From NCBI GenBank assembly GCA_964019055.1, contig OZ025218.1, forward strand, positions 9,430,170 through 9,494,169: a stretch of DNA of 64,000 bases, in the 5' to 3' direction. Below the pieces are notes generated by a model. It was not told the origin of the DNA, made no database searches, and saw nothing but the letters and a program-made list of their open reading frames with translations. Source of the DNA: Anthopleura xanthogrammica (taxonomy: Eukaryota > Cnidaria > Anthozoa > Actiniaria > Actiniidae). A program made the position numbers and the translations under genes. Shown here piece after piece: positions 12,860 to 25,850 of this stretch; position 1 is the first letter of the stretch; every line of letters starts with the position of its first letter.

Positions 12860-13102
12860 CAGGACTTGAAATAATGGCCAGTCTACATTACTGGTCAAAA
12901 TGACTGGAGGCAAAGATTTGACCAAACAAGGTCCATACTAGCCTCCTACGCAGACGCTCTTAGGGTCATCATGCAATACTTCTCTCCCCAGTGGGGAGAA
13001 AAACGTTGTGTGACTACGTGAAGACCCTAAGAACGTCTGCAAAGGAGGCTAGGTCCATACAGGCTGGACAGTGTTGATTAACTGGCTGCTATTTCAAGCT
13101 CT
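12860..13102. repeat. F5 foldback repeat, interrupted by a 113-bp element
   Basis: Left half 12860-12938 (GACTTGAAATAATGGCCAGT) and right half 13052-13102 (GGCTGCTATTTCAAGC) are the two arms of an F5 copy. They are separated by the F4 element at 12939-13051, which duplicated 9 bp of this repeat on insertion. Confidence 0.65.
12939..13051. mobile_element. F4 foldback element with 9-bp target duplication, copy 1
   Basis: A 113-bp element with 29-bp terminal inverted repeats (TAGCCTCCTACGCAGACG on the left, the near complement ending CTGCAAAGGAGGCTA on the right). It is flanked by perfect 9-bp direct repeats GGTCCATAC at 12930-12938 and 13052-13060. A 9-bp duplication is typical of Mutator-like elements (family knowledge), so a MULE-derived MITE is the best guess. 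It inserted into an older F5 repeat. Confidence 0.8.
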
Positions 13103-14352
13103 GCTATCACTCTTTAGTACTAAATAACAGCAGTAATGATTTATTAGTTATACACCTTTTTACCAATACTGCAGCCATCTTAAATTATGGGATGCCTGGG
13201 GGCAAACATGGAAATATTTATAAAGCATAGAGTGGCAGGGTTACTTTCTTAAAATTAATAATTTTACACTGGTGTTTCACATCGCTCCAACTACCAGCAA
13301 ATTCACTTGGTTTTTAGATGTGCTTCTCATTGGAAATTGCTAAATTATATAAAAAGACACCCTGACAGCTATGTATACTATATATCTTCCAATAATTGTC
13401 CCCTCGGCATCCCATAATGTCTTACTTAAACCAATAGAATTCACTTTGGTGATGGCCTTTATCGGTATAAAGGTCTATTTGCACTATCTTATAGATTTAG
13501 TGGCAATATAATAAATGTACTGTTTCACGGAATAAGTGTTTGTACTCTACTTAGACAACATTCATAAATAATTAAATTTAAATTTAAAAAAATAAAAAAT
13601 GATTATACATGTTCACATTTTATGAATTGGATTATATTTTCCAACTAAGAAATGCACCTTGTTGGAACTTTAACAGTTCATTAGCCCCAGTTTTAATGTT
13701 GAACTTCTCACGAGCCGAACACATTGAAAACAATGGTTACTGTAATAAGGCGGTCTTCTTTGGTGTCATTAGGTTCGGCTCATGATAAGATTGACATTTC
13801 ACTGGGCGTTAGATTCAGTAATCAATGCTTTGATTTATAGTCCCCTTAATTTTTGGCCCAGGCTAATTCTTTTCTTATTGCAGTACTGGTCTGCCTTCCC
13901 ATTTTCTTTAAGACATGATTACAGAGCAATTTTTTTCTCAACTTGTTGAGAGACAAGTTGCAAGACAGTTTACATGGTGCAACGGAGATGCAATTGTTGC
14001 CAAAAGTAGAAACAAATTCTACCACACGCCACAATGCTCACGGTTGCAAGACAAGTTGCAGTGAAAATTGCTTCATATCATCATGCCTTTAAACCTTAGA
14101 TACATGTCATATATTCCCCTGATTATATTCGAGCTGACCATTATTGCGTACATTCTATATACTTGATTTTATGTACAATTTAGAAATAATACACTTTCAA
14201 CTAATTGTTTTCTTGTTTTGTTTTTCAATCAATGGAGCAGTTATTCTCTTAGTTTCTTTAAGGGTTGTAAGTGGGCTAGATCATGTGTTACAGAAACACA
14301 GTGGCTAATAATAGAACTCTTGCAAAAGCACTTACTACTAACAGTATTCAAC

Positions 14353-14560
14353 AGTTCCTTTCACGGTTCACTGCACCATCTTGAAACATAGCCATGCCTT
14401 TGCATCGAATTGAGAAGAACAGTGACCAATGGTAGAGATCGTATTTTAACACCTTGGACAATTATCTCAAAGGTCTATCATTGGAAGCTCACCCTTTGTC
14501 TTGCTTCAATGCAAAGGCATGGCTACGTTTCAAGATAGCGCAGGAACTGTGAAAGGGACT
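14353..14560. repeat. F7 foldback repeat, copy 1
   Basis: Ends AGTTCCTTTCACGGTTC and GAACTGTGAAAGGGACT are inverted, with inner arms around CATGCCTTTGCAT. Other copies are at 26929-27142 (NUP210 intron) and 42920-43096. Non-coding MITE-like element. Confidence 0.7.
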
Positions 14561-15208
14561 ATTATCTCCTAAGCTTTACTGTCCTTCTACTCTAACCGCA
14601 CTCACCCAGAGTTCATTGACCAATCAGATTACAAGCTTTAACATGCCTGATATGGTAAATTCAGCCATGGAAATTTGTCAATTTAATGTACTCTCAAAAC
14701 CCATGCATAGAAGTATGTACTTGGACTATTGTTTTTCAATTCGTAATCTGATTGGACAACAAACTCCAAGTACATTGTAACCATGGTTATTTGGACAGCA
14801 ATCACTTTAGGGTACTGGATTATTAGCACTAATGGACTAATTTATGCATAAAATAAGGGGGGAAATAAATTGGAAACATAACTTTTATTTATTATTACCT
14901 ATCTAAATTATCTAGAATTAAAAAAAATCTAAATTGAAACTAAAATAACTGGTACTGGTCTCTTGTTGGAATGGACCTGTATCTCATTTGTGGCCATTGT
15001 GGATGACAAGCGCAGATGATTAATTTTGTACTCCCTGAGGACAAAACAATACCCCACATTACCCTACTAAGAGGAATTGCCCCTGGACCTTCAAACCCTT
15101 TAAAACTATATTCCTGACTAGAGCCTCTCGAGGAGGGGTACTAGGTATTTTCTAGGGGGTCCACAGAGATTGAGTGGAGTGCATACATACATGGACAGTG
15201 TACATCTA

Positions 15209-18200
15209 TTACACGAGACCTCTTATCCTCAGGGCATCTTTCAATTTCTCATACACTATAAGCTGTTGTTCTGGTTTTAGTGATAAGATTGCTTGAAGGA
15301 TTTTCTGTGGTCGAGGTGCCCTGAAAAGATTCAAAATAAAATGCTCAGAATTTATAGACAACAGACATTAATACTAAAAGGTACCTGACAGCAAACTGGG
15401 CGATAAGCAAGGCTAGCAAGAGGTGATCATGGCAACCTTGCCACGGGTCAACCTTAGCACCTGTCACACTGTATTCACAGTGGAACTGTTTACATTCACC
15501 TTATCCCTACGGAAGGGAGGGTGGGGCTGGGCCAAAGCAGGAAACACAAGCGAATGCAACAGTGATGGCATAGCATACTGCTGGCCAGATTCCGTTACCA
15601 GTTAACTTTGCTTATGAATAACAATATTCATCTTTCTTTGAATGTGAATCTTACCTGATAAAGGTGAAGTGGTACACATGTACAAATGTAGCCATGATAA
15701 ACTGACAGTCAAACCTATCCATGATTCCACCATGTCCAGGAATTGTGTCACCAAAGTCCTGTGATAATATGATTGCAAAACATGATACATCTTAAAAGAT
15801 ATCAAATAATAGGTTGTCAGCTGAAAGTCCATACACTGGAATCAAAAGTGCCAATAAAAAAACTAGTTAGGAGCAAGTATTCGTTCATGGTTTGCAAAAG
15901 AGAGAGAGAGAGATAAAAGATGAAACAAAGAATGTCTTATTGGAAAAATAAACTATTACGGTTAAAACTAATGGTGTCAGAGTATAAAATTTGGCACCCA
16001 AACATGCCTCTTTGGTGGGGGGAGTGTTCACTTTTCTTATTCCAGCCTACAGGTTTATTACATACCTTGACTTTAAAAGCTCTCTTAAATCCACTTGCAA
16101 AGAATCCACCAAAAGGTGCGATAATTGAGCTAAAGAGAGCCATGGACAGCGAGTGGAACTGCATGGGATACATCCATACTACACTTTGTTGGGATCCACC
16201 CTATGGAAATTATACAAAATAATATCAAAATAATGAAATGACTGTAATAAGTGTAATAAAGTATAATAAAATAAACAAATCAACTTTGTTTATAGAGGAT
16301 AACACTTGACAGTAATTCAACTGATAAACTTGTGGTCCTATTTTAACATCTTTTAATAATTAGTTGATTGGGGATGGGACCACCATTAATGTGGTCATCC
16401 AAGCCACATGAAAGTCTAACCATCTATGCAACTACAAAGGTAGAGTCTTGGTCCGACTAGGCCTCAAACCACCACCTCCCTCACAACAGACCAACACTCT
16501 TACCAATTGAGCTAACCAGGCAGAAAACAGTCTATGACAATGAGGGCATTATTATATCATTAACAGTACTTTTTTTTGGTCCATTTGAGGACAGGTGCTA
16601 GGGTCTGACAACATTCCTTCTCTGAGAGGGAGGCATGGGCACTGTACTTTTTGGAACTAAACAACCAATAAATACGAGGAACTCTGGTCTATCTTTCCCG
16701 TTCTAGAATACATACCAATTTTAAGAGAAATTTAATTGGAGCAGGTAGGTTATATGGAGTGAGGATATATGGTGACAAAGGTTGGCATGTCATGGTAAAG
16801 AAGAATGGAGATCCTTTCTCATACTGAAAAAAAAAAAAAAGTTAGATGTAAGTAGACTAATATTATGAGAAACCTTAAATTATAGTCTATCAGAAGCAGT
16901 TTGTACAAGTGATGCAATTTCACATATTCATTCATCATTTAAAATTACCAACCTCTACTGGGCAAACAAAATATTGGTACTGACACATGAAGTAGCAGGC
17001 CTGCAGACAACAAGGGAAATAGGAATTAAAGAAAAAGAAGTTAAAACCTGCTGGATAATGTATACAGTGTGTTCGCTTTACCACAATAAATATGTTTCTT
17101 GATAAAACTATTGTTACAGTGCAAATCGAAAAAATGTGGGCACCAGAAATATTTCAGAAAATGTATATCGTTCATTGAGCAATCTGAAACAACTCTCTAG
17201 CTGTAAGAAATTTGACTGATTTGTAGACTCAGTGAGTCAGATCATCATAAACTTTGCGTAGTTAGAAATTGTTTCTGATTGTTCAACGAACAATAAAAGA
17301 TTTCTGAATTATTTCTTGGTGCCCATGTTTTTTCAATTCACACTGTAATAATGATCTTAAGCAGAGATCATGACTGGAAAGGGTTGTAATATTGCCATAA
17401 AAATTAATGTTCACATACCAGCCAGCCATAGATGACAGTAGCCACTCCACCTCCAATGAAACCCTCCCATGTTTTCTTGGGAGAAAGCTGTAATGGAATA
17501 ATCATGGTCAATGATAAATAGGTGATGCAGAGCATAATACTATGAACCATGTCCAAGATATGAAAAGCATTGTTAATTTGCATGCCAAGGAAAGCAATAA
17601 TTATTGGTGTCTGAAATCTTTACGCCTATTTTTATAATTATGTGACCGTGATGCCTAGCTATAATTCAAGACATCTGGACACCGTGATGCCTTGTCAGAA
17701 GCCTTGTCAGTGTTGGTTGCATAATATTTATGAAAATGGGTGTAGGATATAGTAATATCAAACAAAGTGGTTAACATACCTTAATAAGAGGGGTTCGGCC
17801 AAAAAAGAATCCTAAAAAATAAAAGCATCAAATTAAAGTCTCCATTTACTATTTTAGAGGTTAGAGACTGATGTGAGTGTTCTTTTTTGTATGATACATG
17901 CACACTTTGACTGTACAATGAACGAGAAATTTTCAATACTGCCCTCGGTGGAGGTATAAAGCATTTCTAGTTCATTGTACAATCAGCAAGTGTGTGTATT
18001 TGTAAACAAACAGTCATGAAATGTAGGTATTCTTAATATGCATAACCTTACTACAAAAGAAAAAAGACATGCTTACCAAATATGTAAGCCCATATGTCAT
18101 TACAGATGACCATAGTAACAGGAAGCAAGAACCTAGACAACAGGGAATAGTCATTAATGAATAGCAGATAATATTAAAACAAATAATAACTTATTGGTTA

Positions 18201-21200
18201 TCAATTTCATTCCAACATTAAATCTACACTAGGAATAGACCTTTTCAGCTTGGGCATAATGTTTTTCTATTTCATACCAAAGGTTATTCCCTTGAATATC
18301 ATTTCTTTGTTTAACGGTTGCACATGAGAAGACACATGAATATGGATACAACTGAAACAAAGAATCTTATTCTCAAGAGAACGACACATGGTCTGAAATG
18401 GGAAAACGTTACGCCCAAGCCCAAAAGGTCTATTCTGTTTGCCTGACTATGAGGATAAGACAGTGATCGTTCCTTACCACACTACTCCTTCAAAAAGTGT
18501 CTGCATGATGAGATGGGATTGTGTGACCACAATGAGAAGTGTGACATGGGTCCAGCCAAACTATAATTTAAATAAAACAGTTTAGTATTGAATAAAATGC
18601 TACTGGTATATACAGCTATTTCAAAAAAAGTTAGTTTAAAGGGTTGAACAGCAAAATGGCAATCTGTGATTGGGGATTGCATAACCAAAAGGAACTGTGC
18701 GGCAATAAGAATTTCTTCATATTCATACCTAAACAATGCCTGCACCATTCAGCAAAGATAGTTATAACAGTGAGAATAATAAATGATACAAGAGACAGAA
18801 TAACCTACCAGTGAAAATTGAACTTTGTAGAAATCCTTCTTCAAGCTCAGCACAAATAATATAATACCTGAAGGAACAAAAAGGCTTACCTTAATCAACC
18901 TGCATAAGGTATTTAAATGTTATAGATGTTGCTAAATGTGAGGACAGCAAGTCCAGGACAGCAATGCCAGAACAGCAACATCAAATGCTGACGCAAGCAC
19001 ATTTTCAAAATGGTTATTCATGCACTCGTCATTGTCCTTAACATTTTGTCTGTTCTTTCTAGGACATGAAAAAGCATAAACTGACAGAGGATGGCAATAC
19101 CAAGGATGATGGCTCATGCATGAAAAACTGTTTTGGAAACCTGCTCGTATCATCATGTTAGTGTCACGTTCTCAATGCTTATGGACATGTAAGGTCTCTA
19201 ATGTTGGGTTGCTTCAGGCTGTGACATTTCGGTCATTGAAACTTACCAAAAATATACAATGTGAAGGACACTAATCTGTGGTAAGTAAAATATGCTCGAA
19301 CAACATCCTGGAAAAAACATTATAGAGAAAATGTGCTTATTAATTATCATATAATTCCAGTACATGTCGTGCTTCTCCTAACACTTCAATCCCCCTCCCC
19401 CCATATGTCTACTAACTGCACACAGCTTCACTTCAACAGGGGAGCATGGTCAGGTGGTACAGGGCTCTGTAACCCTTCTCTTTGGCATTATATCATAGCT
19501 AAATTCTCAGGAGAAGATCAGACCTTTACTCAACACCCCCTCTTAGAATGGCTAATCATGCTCCTGGCATAGCATTAACATACCTCTGAGTCATCGTGTG
19601 GCTTTCCACGAATAAAATCAACTATACTTTCCCCATAAAAGAAATAGTTTGAACAGCCAAGAAAGTACCTATAAATAACGAAAATAAACAGAAAATACAA
19701 ATTAGTCAATATTTGCAAAAAAAGTTTATCAACTGTTCATAAGTTGTCTATAAAAAAACTTGACACATTAAAAAAGTCATTGCGACTAAAGGCAATAAAT
19801 TATTATTAGGATGATTACTTAGATGAAAAAGGCATTTCTTACCAACTAAGCGATCTAAACCATGGTAGATTGTATTTCTTATACTTTTGATAACCAATAC
19901 AAATGACCTCATGAAAGCATTTAATTTGTAGACATTGTACCTGGGGGGAAAAATAAAATAAAACACAAATTATGACTTATTCAGTTGTTACATTCCTCCA
20001 GGCTGTAATATACTGTAATTAGAATTTCAATATTTTTTATTTTTAATTACAGTTGAGTCCTTTTATCTAAAATCCTGGCTATCTGGAATTTCTATTATCT
20101 CAAACTGGAAACCATGTGTCATTCATACTTGAATCACAACTTCTAATTATGCTTGTTTTGTTTTTACGAGGGTAGCAATTAATAGCCCTGCAGTAGCTAA
20201 CAAACCTGTGGCTCTCAATCCAAGATTGAATTGAAATTTAGGAGTTAATTTTTGTGGAGGGACGAAAACTGGAGAACCTTGAGAAAAACCCTCTCTTGGA
20301 ATTGAATGCAGGTTGCATTGACGAGAAGCGAATGCTCTGACTGCTATGCCACCCATGCTTCCCTGGAGCTTTTCCCCAGTTCCAAAGAAGTTTGCAATAA
20401 TAGGACTCCACTGTATACATGTTAGTAATCAGAATATCTTACTGTGAGTATAATTCCCAAAGGCCCAGTGTACATGATAACATAAAACCCTCCAAGCATA
20501 ACCAGGGTAAACATTCCCCTGATCCACCAGTTTCTCCACTTGGGCTGCATGTTGGAAAGCACTCCAGGAAGCTCTTGTTCTTTTGCAGGGGCTGGTTCTT
20601 CAGTCTTTTCTTTGATCTCCTGTTTACACCAGGACAAATAAGAAACATTCAACTATACCAATAACATACTTGGATGAAGGGGGAGGGAGTCTGAGCTGAT
20701 TAGTTGACTGTAAAGCCCTCAGAATAAGATAGAAAAATATCCAAAGAAAGTATGCATATGGGAGACTCACTTGTGGCAAATAATTCTTTTCCATTTGATC
20801 CTGATCCTTTACATTAAAGAAAATGCAAATATTATTATACCTCCAGACAAAAAACTTCAATAATTTTTTGAACAATAAAATTACAGTATTAATAAACTGA
20901 CATTCTGCTTATTTTGGATCTTAATTTTAAGCTTTTCTCCTATAAATGCAAATCATTACTATTAACTTTGCTTCTCGAGTAATCTTGATATTATAAGCTC
21001 AATTAGAAAATTTGTAAAACGTTCTACAAAGTGAATAACAATCTTTCGAATTCGAAGGTGTAAACAACCCTAGATCAAGAAAAAACTTTGTAAAATACGA
21101 TTCAAAACATCTCAAAATTTCAAAGGAGAATTTACGACAAGATCTTTACGAGATATATAAAATTTCTGAGAGCTTTTATAAATATTTTGATGGTAAAAAA

Positions 21201-21707
21201 GACAAGACTAGATTAAACTTAAAGGTACAAGTATCGTATTTTGCGGCTGACCAAAAATTTTTGATCTTGGATTTTCACCATAATGGCTTTTTTAGGCGAT
21301 AGCAAAAAGACAATAAAGATAACTAAATGTAGCTAAGTGTTTTTCGGTCGACCAAAACGAACTCTGTTCATATCTCTAATTGTCCAAGGTATAATGGTTT
21401 GAATATATTTTTGTTTTCCTAGAAAAGGTGTCGGCAAAGTTCGTGTTTATGCTCACAACAAGCTTGTCAAACGGTTGATCTTTGAGTTCGGCTTCTAAAA
21501 CATCAAAATAAACTAAAAAAACCTTGAAGCCCGCTAAAGAACCTTTCTTAGATCTTTAAGATGCCGATCTTATTATTGTTATTATGATTTTTTTAAATTT
21601 AAAGCGGAAGATAGCTGTAGAACGAAGAGAACATTTACCTTTGTACCCTCCACAAAAGCTTCGGTGACACCGTCTTTAGCTCTTCGTCTCGCGCCGTTTG
21701 AATCCAT
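15209..21707 (-). CDS. CDS2: Phosphatidate cytidylyltransferase (CDP-diacylglycerol synthase)
   Basis: Makes CDP-diacylglycerol from phosphatidate and CTP in the ER membrane, feeding phosphatidylinositol synthesis. Sixteen coding exons, 5' to 3': 21707-21639, 20807-20772, 20619-20443, 19940-19843, 19668-19584, 19307-19247, 18867-18809, 18560-18478, 18132-18077, 17811-17780, 17487-17419, 17000-16953, 16823-16716, 16200-16066, 15758-15655, 15320-15209. They give 1332 nt, 443 residues (vertebrate CDS2 about 445). Several hydrophobic segments include [27 protein letters not shown] and the family signature [10 protein letters not shown]...[12 protein letters not shown] (about residues 362-390) are intact. 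Exon 2 has only 36 nt. CDS1 and CDS2 are vertebrate paralogues, so the symbol is nominal. The gene is divergent from NUP210 and convergent with PCNA. Confidence 0.96.
16370..16530 (-). repeat. tRNA-derived SINE (CDS intron)
   Basis: Read on the minus strand, the head (GCCTGGTTAGCTCAATTGGT) contains an A-box-like TAGCTCAATTGG. About 40 bases on, GGTTTGAGGCC is B-box-like, as in a Pol III tRNA promoter. The tRNA-unrelated body continues to about 16370. It is not a functional tRNA: no paired acceptor stem or CCA-ready end was found. Confidence 0.6.
17115..17347. repeat. F2 foldback repeat, copy 1 (CDS intron)
   Basis: Ends TTACAGTGCAAATCGAAAAA and the near complement TTTTTTCAATTCACACTGTAA. Internal arms GGGCACCAGAAATATTTCAG pair with a CTGAATTATTTCTTGGTGCCC arm. 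A cleaner copy is at 42162-42383, and a half copy is near 35204-35310. Confidence 0.7.
18234..18434. repeat. F1 foldback repeat, copy 3 (CDS intron)
   Basis: AATAGACC and GGTCTATT ends with the same TCATTTCTTTGTTTAACGG and AACAAAGAATCTTATTCTC inner arms as the copies at 438 and 4140. Confidence 0.75.
20160..20368 (-). repeat. tRNA-derived SINE, second family (CDS intron)
   Basis: On the minus strand the head GGGTGGCATAGCAGTCAGAG has an A-box-like TGGCATAGCAG. TGCATTCAATTCC further on is a degenerate B box. The head recurs on the plus strand at 34743-34815. The 69-residue frame over it is a by-product. Confidence 0.55.
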
Positions 21708-22655
21708 TCCTTCTCTAAATTACTCCAAAAATCACCTCCTCGACTGTTGCAAAGAGAATGCAAGTCTCAATATTTCGGCATGGTGCCGTTACAAGTTAAT
21801 GGAGATACCAAAAAACACTTGTTCTTGCTGAGGATGGAGAAGTATGGCGGGTGGCTGATTGTTGATGATGGATGGATGTGAAGGATCATGGGAAACGAGC
21901 CAGGTGTAAAGGAGAGAGACCTTGAGTAACCTTGATAACAAGGTGTGGCCACATACTGTACAATCAGATCTCCAAGCTAGATTAACTCTTGTCAAATAAA
22001 GAAGAACTTTACATCTAATAGATGTCGCGACATTACACTTAATACATTTTAAAAGGATTTTTATTTGTTAATTTTTTATAGACAATTATTGGAGAGCTTT
22101 GGGGAAAATTATTCTGAAAATTGAGGGCCCTAAATTTCAGTTACAGTAGAAAGCTGTCGGGAAAGAAAGATTCTGAGAGTTTTCCATTATTTTTCAGAAG
22201 AAATGGGGTGCTAAGAATTTTCCTTCTCCTGCAAAAAAGGTGCGGGGTGGAAGGAAAGTCACGCACAAAAAAATTAACGTTTTTATCCGCTTCACTTCTT
22301 TTTCCACTTCACTATTGTGACAAAAATATTGAAAGGTTCCATTGCTCAAGGACGAAATTTTACCAAAATTAACTTTTATTTAAAATAGGAGAAATTTGAT
22401 AATTTTTTTGTCAAAAAAGGGATTTCAAAAATTAAATTTGGTATGTTTTTTAAAATGATATTTATAACTATTTCTTTATTATTTTTGTTAAACATTTAGT
22501 TTCTTATAAGAAAGAATAAAAATGCGAAAGAGAAACAAAAAGGAAGAAAGGAGATGAAATAAAAGAAAGAATGAATGAAAACACAGGGAGCCCACGCTCC
22601 TATTCGTACTTATATAACCGCTGATCTTACATGTGCCCACGTGCTTGCCTTCAAA
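21708..22655. promoter_or_regulatory. Divergent CDS/NUP210 promoter region
   Basis: 948 bp between two start codons that point away from each other. The NUP210 start sits in AAAATGGCGCCGAC, which matches the YY1-type AAnATGGCGnC element often found at starts of housekeeping genes. The rest is AT-rich with a long purine-rich stretch before 22570. The transcription starts were not located. Confidence 0.5.
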
Positions 22656-25600
22656 ATGGCGCCGACTTCAGTCAAACTTTTCCTTTGCCTTTTTTTCCTC
22701 TTTCCCTCTTCAATTCAAGCCCAACGTCAACACAGCACACTTAATATGCCTCAAATTCTTCTACCTTACCTGGCTACGGGAACAGTTCCCGTTAATTTTA
22801 CGCTAAAAGCGATGGACGGTTGCTACACATGGTGAGTATTGTTTCCCGCCAGTTTGAAAATTTGATCTTTTTGAAACCATCTTGGTTCGTTTTCTTCCAT
22901 TTCTAACGTACATTTGGGTTTAGGTCATCAAATAGACCCGAAGTGGCAACTGTTACTCCTATTTATTTAGATGAAGAAGACGAAAATGGTAAGAAATGTT
23001 AATGCTATGACAGGAAGGAAGGCGTCTTGTACCTGATGTTGTCTGTAATAAAGAATGACAATATCAAAATAAAAGTACAATAATTTCACATTACAATGGC
23101 AGATACATTTAGTCATAACCAAAAATGCTGCATCTCTTAAAATTCTCCCTTTAGTCTTTACTAAATTGTGTTTATAAAATTATTAAATATTTACACACTC
23201 TTAAACTTGATTCTCCTAGATTCTCTCAAAACTAGTAAAAAGTTCTTATTTTAGTCCACAGATAAGAGATTATACTCTGAGAAACTTATGATCTCTTATC
23301 TGGGGACCTTAAAGTAAGAACTTTTTACTAGTTTTGAGAGAATCTAGTTTAATGGTGTTATGGGCATAATATACAGTGTACAGCAATGTATAAAAGCTTG
23401 AATAATGCATAAGCTTACACAGTAAAAGTTACTATTCCAAGCTAAAATTTACAATTTTATGATCAACAGCTCAGCCATATGGGAAGATTTGTTCAAGGTC
23501 AGCTATAGTAACTGTGCAAAGACGACAGCCAGAAAAACAAATGGCAGGAGTGATCGCTGCCGAAGAAGGTAATTGTGAATATAGATTGTAAGATATAAGT
23601 AATACTTTATCAGATGTGAAATTTTCAAGCAGCCATGTTTGTCTTGGTCAATTTGCAGGGGGGTATCGATCATGAATCATGGACAATTTTTACATAAATT
23701 AATGAATAACCTTGATACAAGGATTTAAGGTGTAATACACGATTCACACTCTTCAAAATAAGCAGATCACACATCACAGGGGGGTCTAAAATTCATGAAT
23801 CACGGACTTCGTTTTTTTTATTTCACAAATCACGGTCCAAAAAGGCCAAATCACACGTCATGCCTAAACCTTGTACCTCCCTGCATTTGGTGCATGTACA
23901 TACATTTTTCAGCCTTGCCAAACTATACTAATTTTTAAACCTTGTGTTTTCTCTTAGTGACTGGTATATTATTGGAGTGTGATGTGTTTGTTGCTAAGAT
24001 AGAAAAAATAGAAGTGACATCTACCAGCAGAGAGTTGTTTTTAGGAGAAGCCCCAACAGTATTGGAAGTACAAGCTTTTGATGCAGAAAGTATGTATAAA
24101 CTTTTGTTATAGACCCCTTTCACATGACGCCAAAGCAGCTCAATTTGGAGGACAAAACAAAAGAATTTTAATCTCCTGAGAATTGGAAACCTAGTGTTTT
24201 GTTCTCCAAATATGAGGACTTGACTTCCAAGATGTGCTTCGTTTATCATGCACAAAAGTTTCAGTACGAGGCTCCATGCTAAATTAAATTTATTCTTTTC
24301 TCCTGTCATGAATCACTGAGCATTTAGCACGGAGCCTCACACTAAAACCTTCGCAAATGACAAGCAAAGCATATCTTGGAAGTGGGTTATTGAGCTGCAT
24401 TTAGTTGGGTTGCCTGTGTAACATGACCACAGGGAGCCCATCTTACGGAACAGCATTTTGTATTGTACATACTGAGAATATGTTACTGTTTGGACTGAGA
24501 AAGATAGTCCATTAGGAGTTACTTTATTCATCTTGCTCATATTTCTGTTCAGATAACATGTTTTCCAGTCTTGGTGCCCTATCATTCATCTGGGACCTGA
24601 TCTCTGTAGAAGGAGTTGGTTCTGTTAATGCAAATTCTGTCGTCAGGTAATGAAAGTTACAATATTAGTATCAATCTTAGTATCACATTATGATTATTAG
24701 AATTGACATCAAATATTATCTTTCTTCATTTCTATAGAATTGTTTCATTTGATGATTCCACATATGAAACAAGTAAAGAGATTTATGATCTGGAATCAAA
24801 GGTAAGCTCTTTATCAAAGATTTGACGAGACAGGTTCAATTCTGGCCAGACATTGTCTTAATACTGGTCGTTATTTTTAGCACTTATAATGTCTGTGCAA
24901 AAATTGGCACTTGTCTAACAAGTTTAATAGTATTTATGAGTTTGGTTTCTATATTGATGATCTTGCCTCTCTCACACACAGAACCTCAGGGGAAGTGAAG
25001 TTATCATTGAGCCAATCAATACAGGGACAGCGATAGTCAGAGCGAAACTCCGAGGGGCAGTATTTGAGGTAAATGCAAGTGACACATTTCATGCGTTCAG
25101 TCAGTCAACCACTTATTGATTGATTGATTGAATGATTGATTGATTGATTGATTGATTGAATGATTGATTGAATGATTGATTGATTGATTGATTAGGTAGT
25201 TACACATGTACAGTAGTTAAGTCACTGATTCATTTAAAGATTCTTTATTTCATTTATTCATTCATCCATCTAGACATTCATCCATTCATTCATTCATTTA
25301 TTAAGTCAGTCATACACAGTTTCATTCTTTCATAATTATCCATTTATATTGTCTATTTAAGTAACACATTTTGTTGGAAAATAGAGGCTTTGCACCATCA
25401 CGTGATGGCAGTCATGACAGAAGGCACAACAATAGAGTCCTTTTCCCCTGTGAAACTAAATTCTTTCTCATGTAAATCAGATTAGACCAGATTCAGTTGT
25501 TCCTACCTCCTGTCAGGCTGTCATCACGTGATTGTGGAAAGCCTGTGTACAAGATTTCCATAATACTATGCAAAACTAACTAGCCAGTGGTAGGAGTCTT

Positions 25601-25814
25601 AGTGAGTGTATCATCAACTTCAATTTCCTGATCAATCATTATGATATCATATGATTCCCACAGGATGTAAAGCCATCATCTGTCAGGCTGATTGTATCAG
25701 ACAAAGTTCTTCTGCGTCCAGCCCATGACATGTACATCATGACATACACATGCGTGAAATACTCGGTGGTTAGGCTTCGACAAGGTCATGCTACTGGTAA
25801 GTAATAATAATAAT

Positions 25815-25850
<36 letters not shown>

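Larger units (their letters stand above)
12064..15208. other. Convergent intergenic region between PCNA and CDS, repeat-rich
   Basis: Holds the PCNA 3'UTR, foldback repeats (12300-12477, 12860-13102 with a nested element, 14353-14560), a looser palindrome at about 13680-13815 with GAGCCGAAC arms, a pair of CAATCAGATTAC words in inverted orientation (14622 and 14745), and the CDS 3'UTR. Overlapping minus-strand AATAAA signals lie at 14884-14893. No other gene was seen. Confidence 0.6.

Noticed and set aside
16430..16525. A functional tRNA gene in a CDS intron
   Set aside because: A- and B-box-like motifs are present, but the acceptor and anticodon stems do not pair, and a tRNA-unrelated body follows; a SINE fits better.
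22575..22655. In-frame upstream ATG giving NUP210 a 27-residue N-terminal extension
   Set aside because: The extension would place a non-hydrophobic segment before a clear signal peptide that starts at 22656, and the ATG at 22656 has the better context (AAAATGGCG).
23935..24309. Minus-strand 124-codon frame
   Set aside because: It covers NUP210 exon 4 in antisense and two foldback repeats. No splice or domain support.
25803..25850. CRISPR-like or regulatory direct repeats
   Set aside because: These are plain trinucleotide microsatellites without spacers; the genome is eukaryotic.
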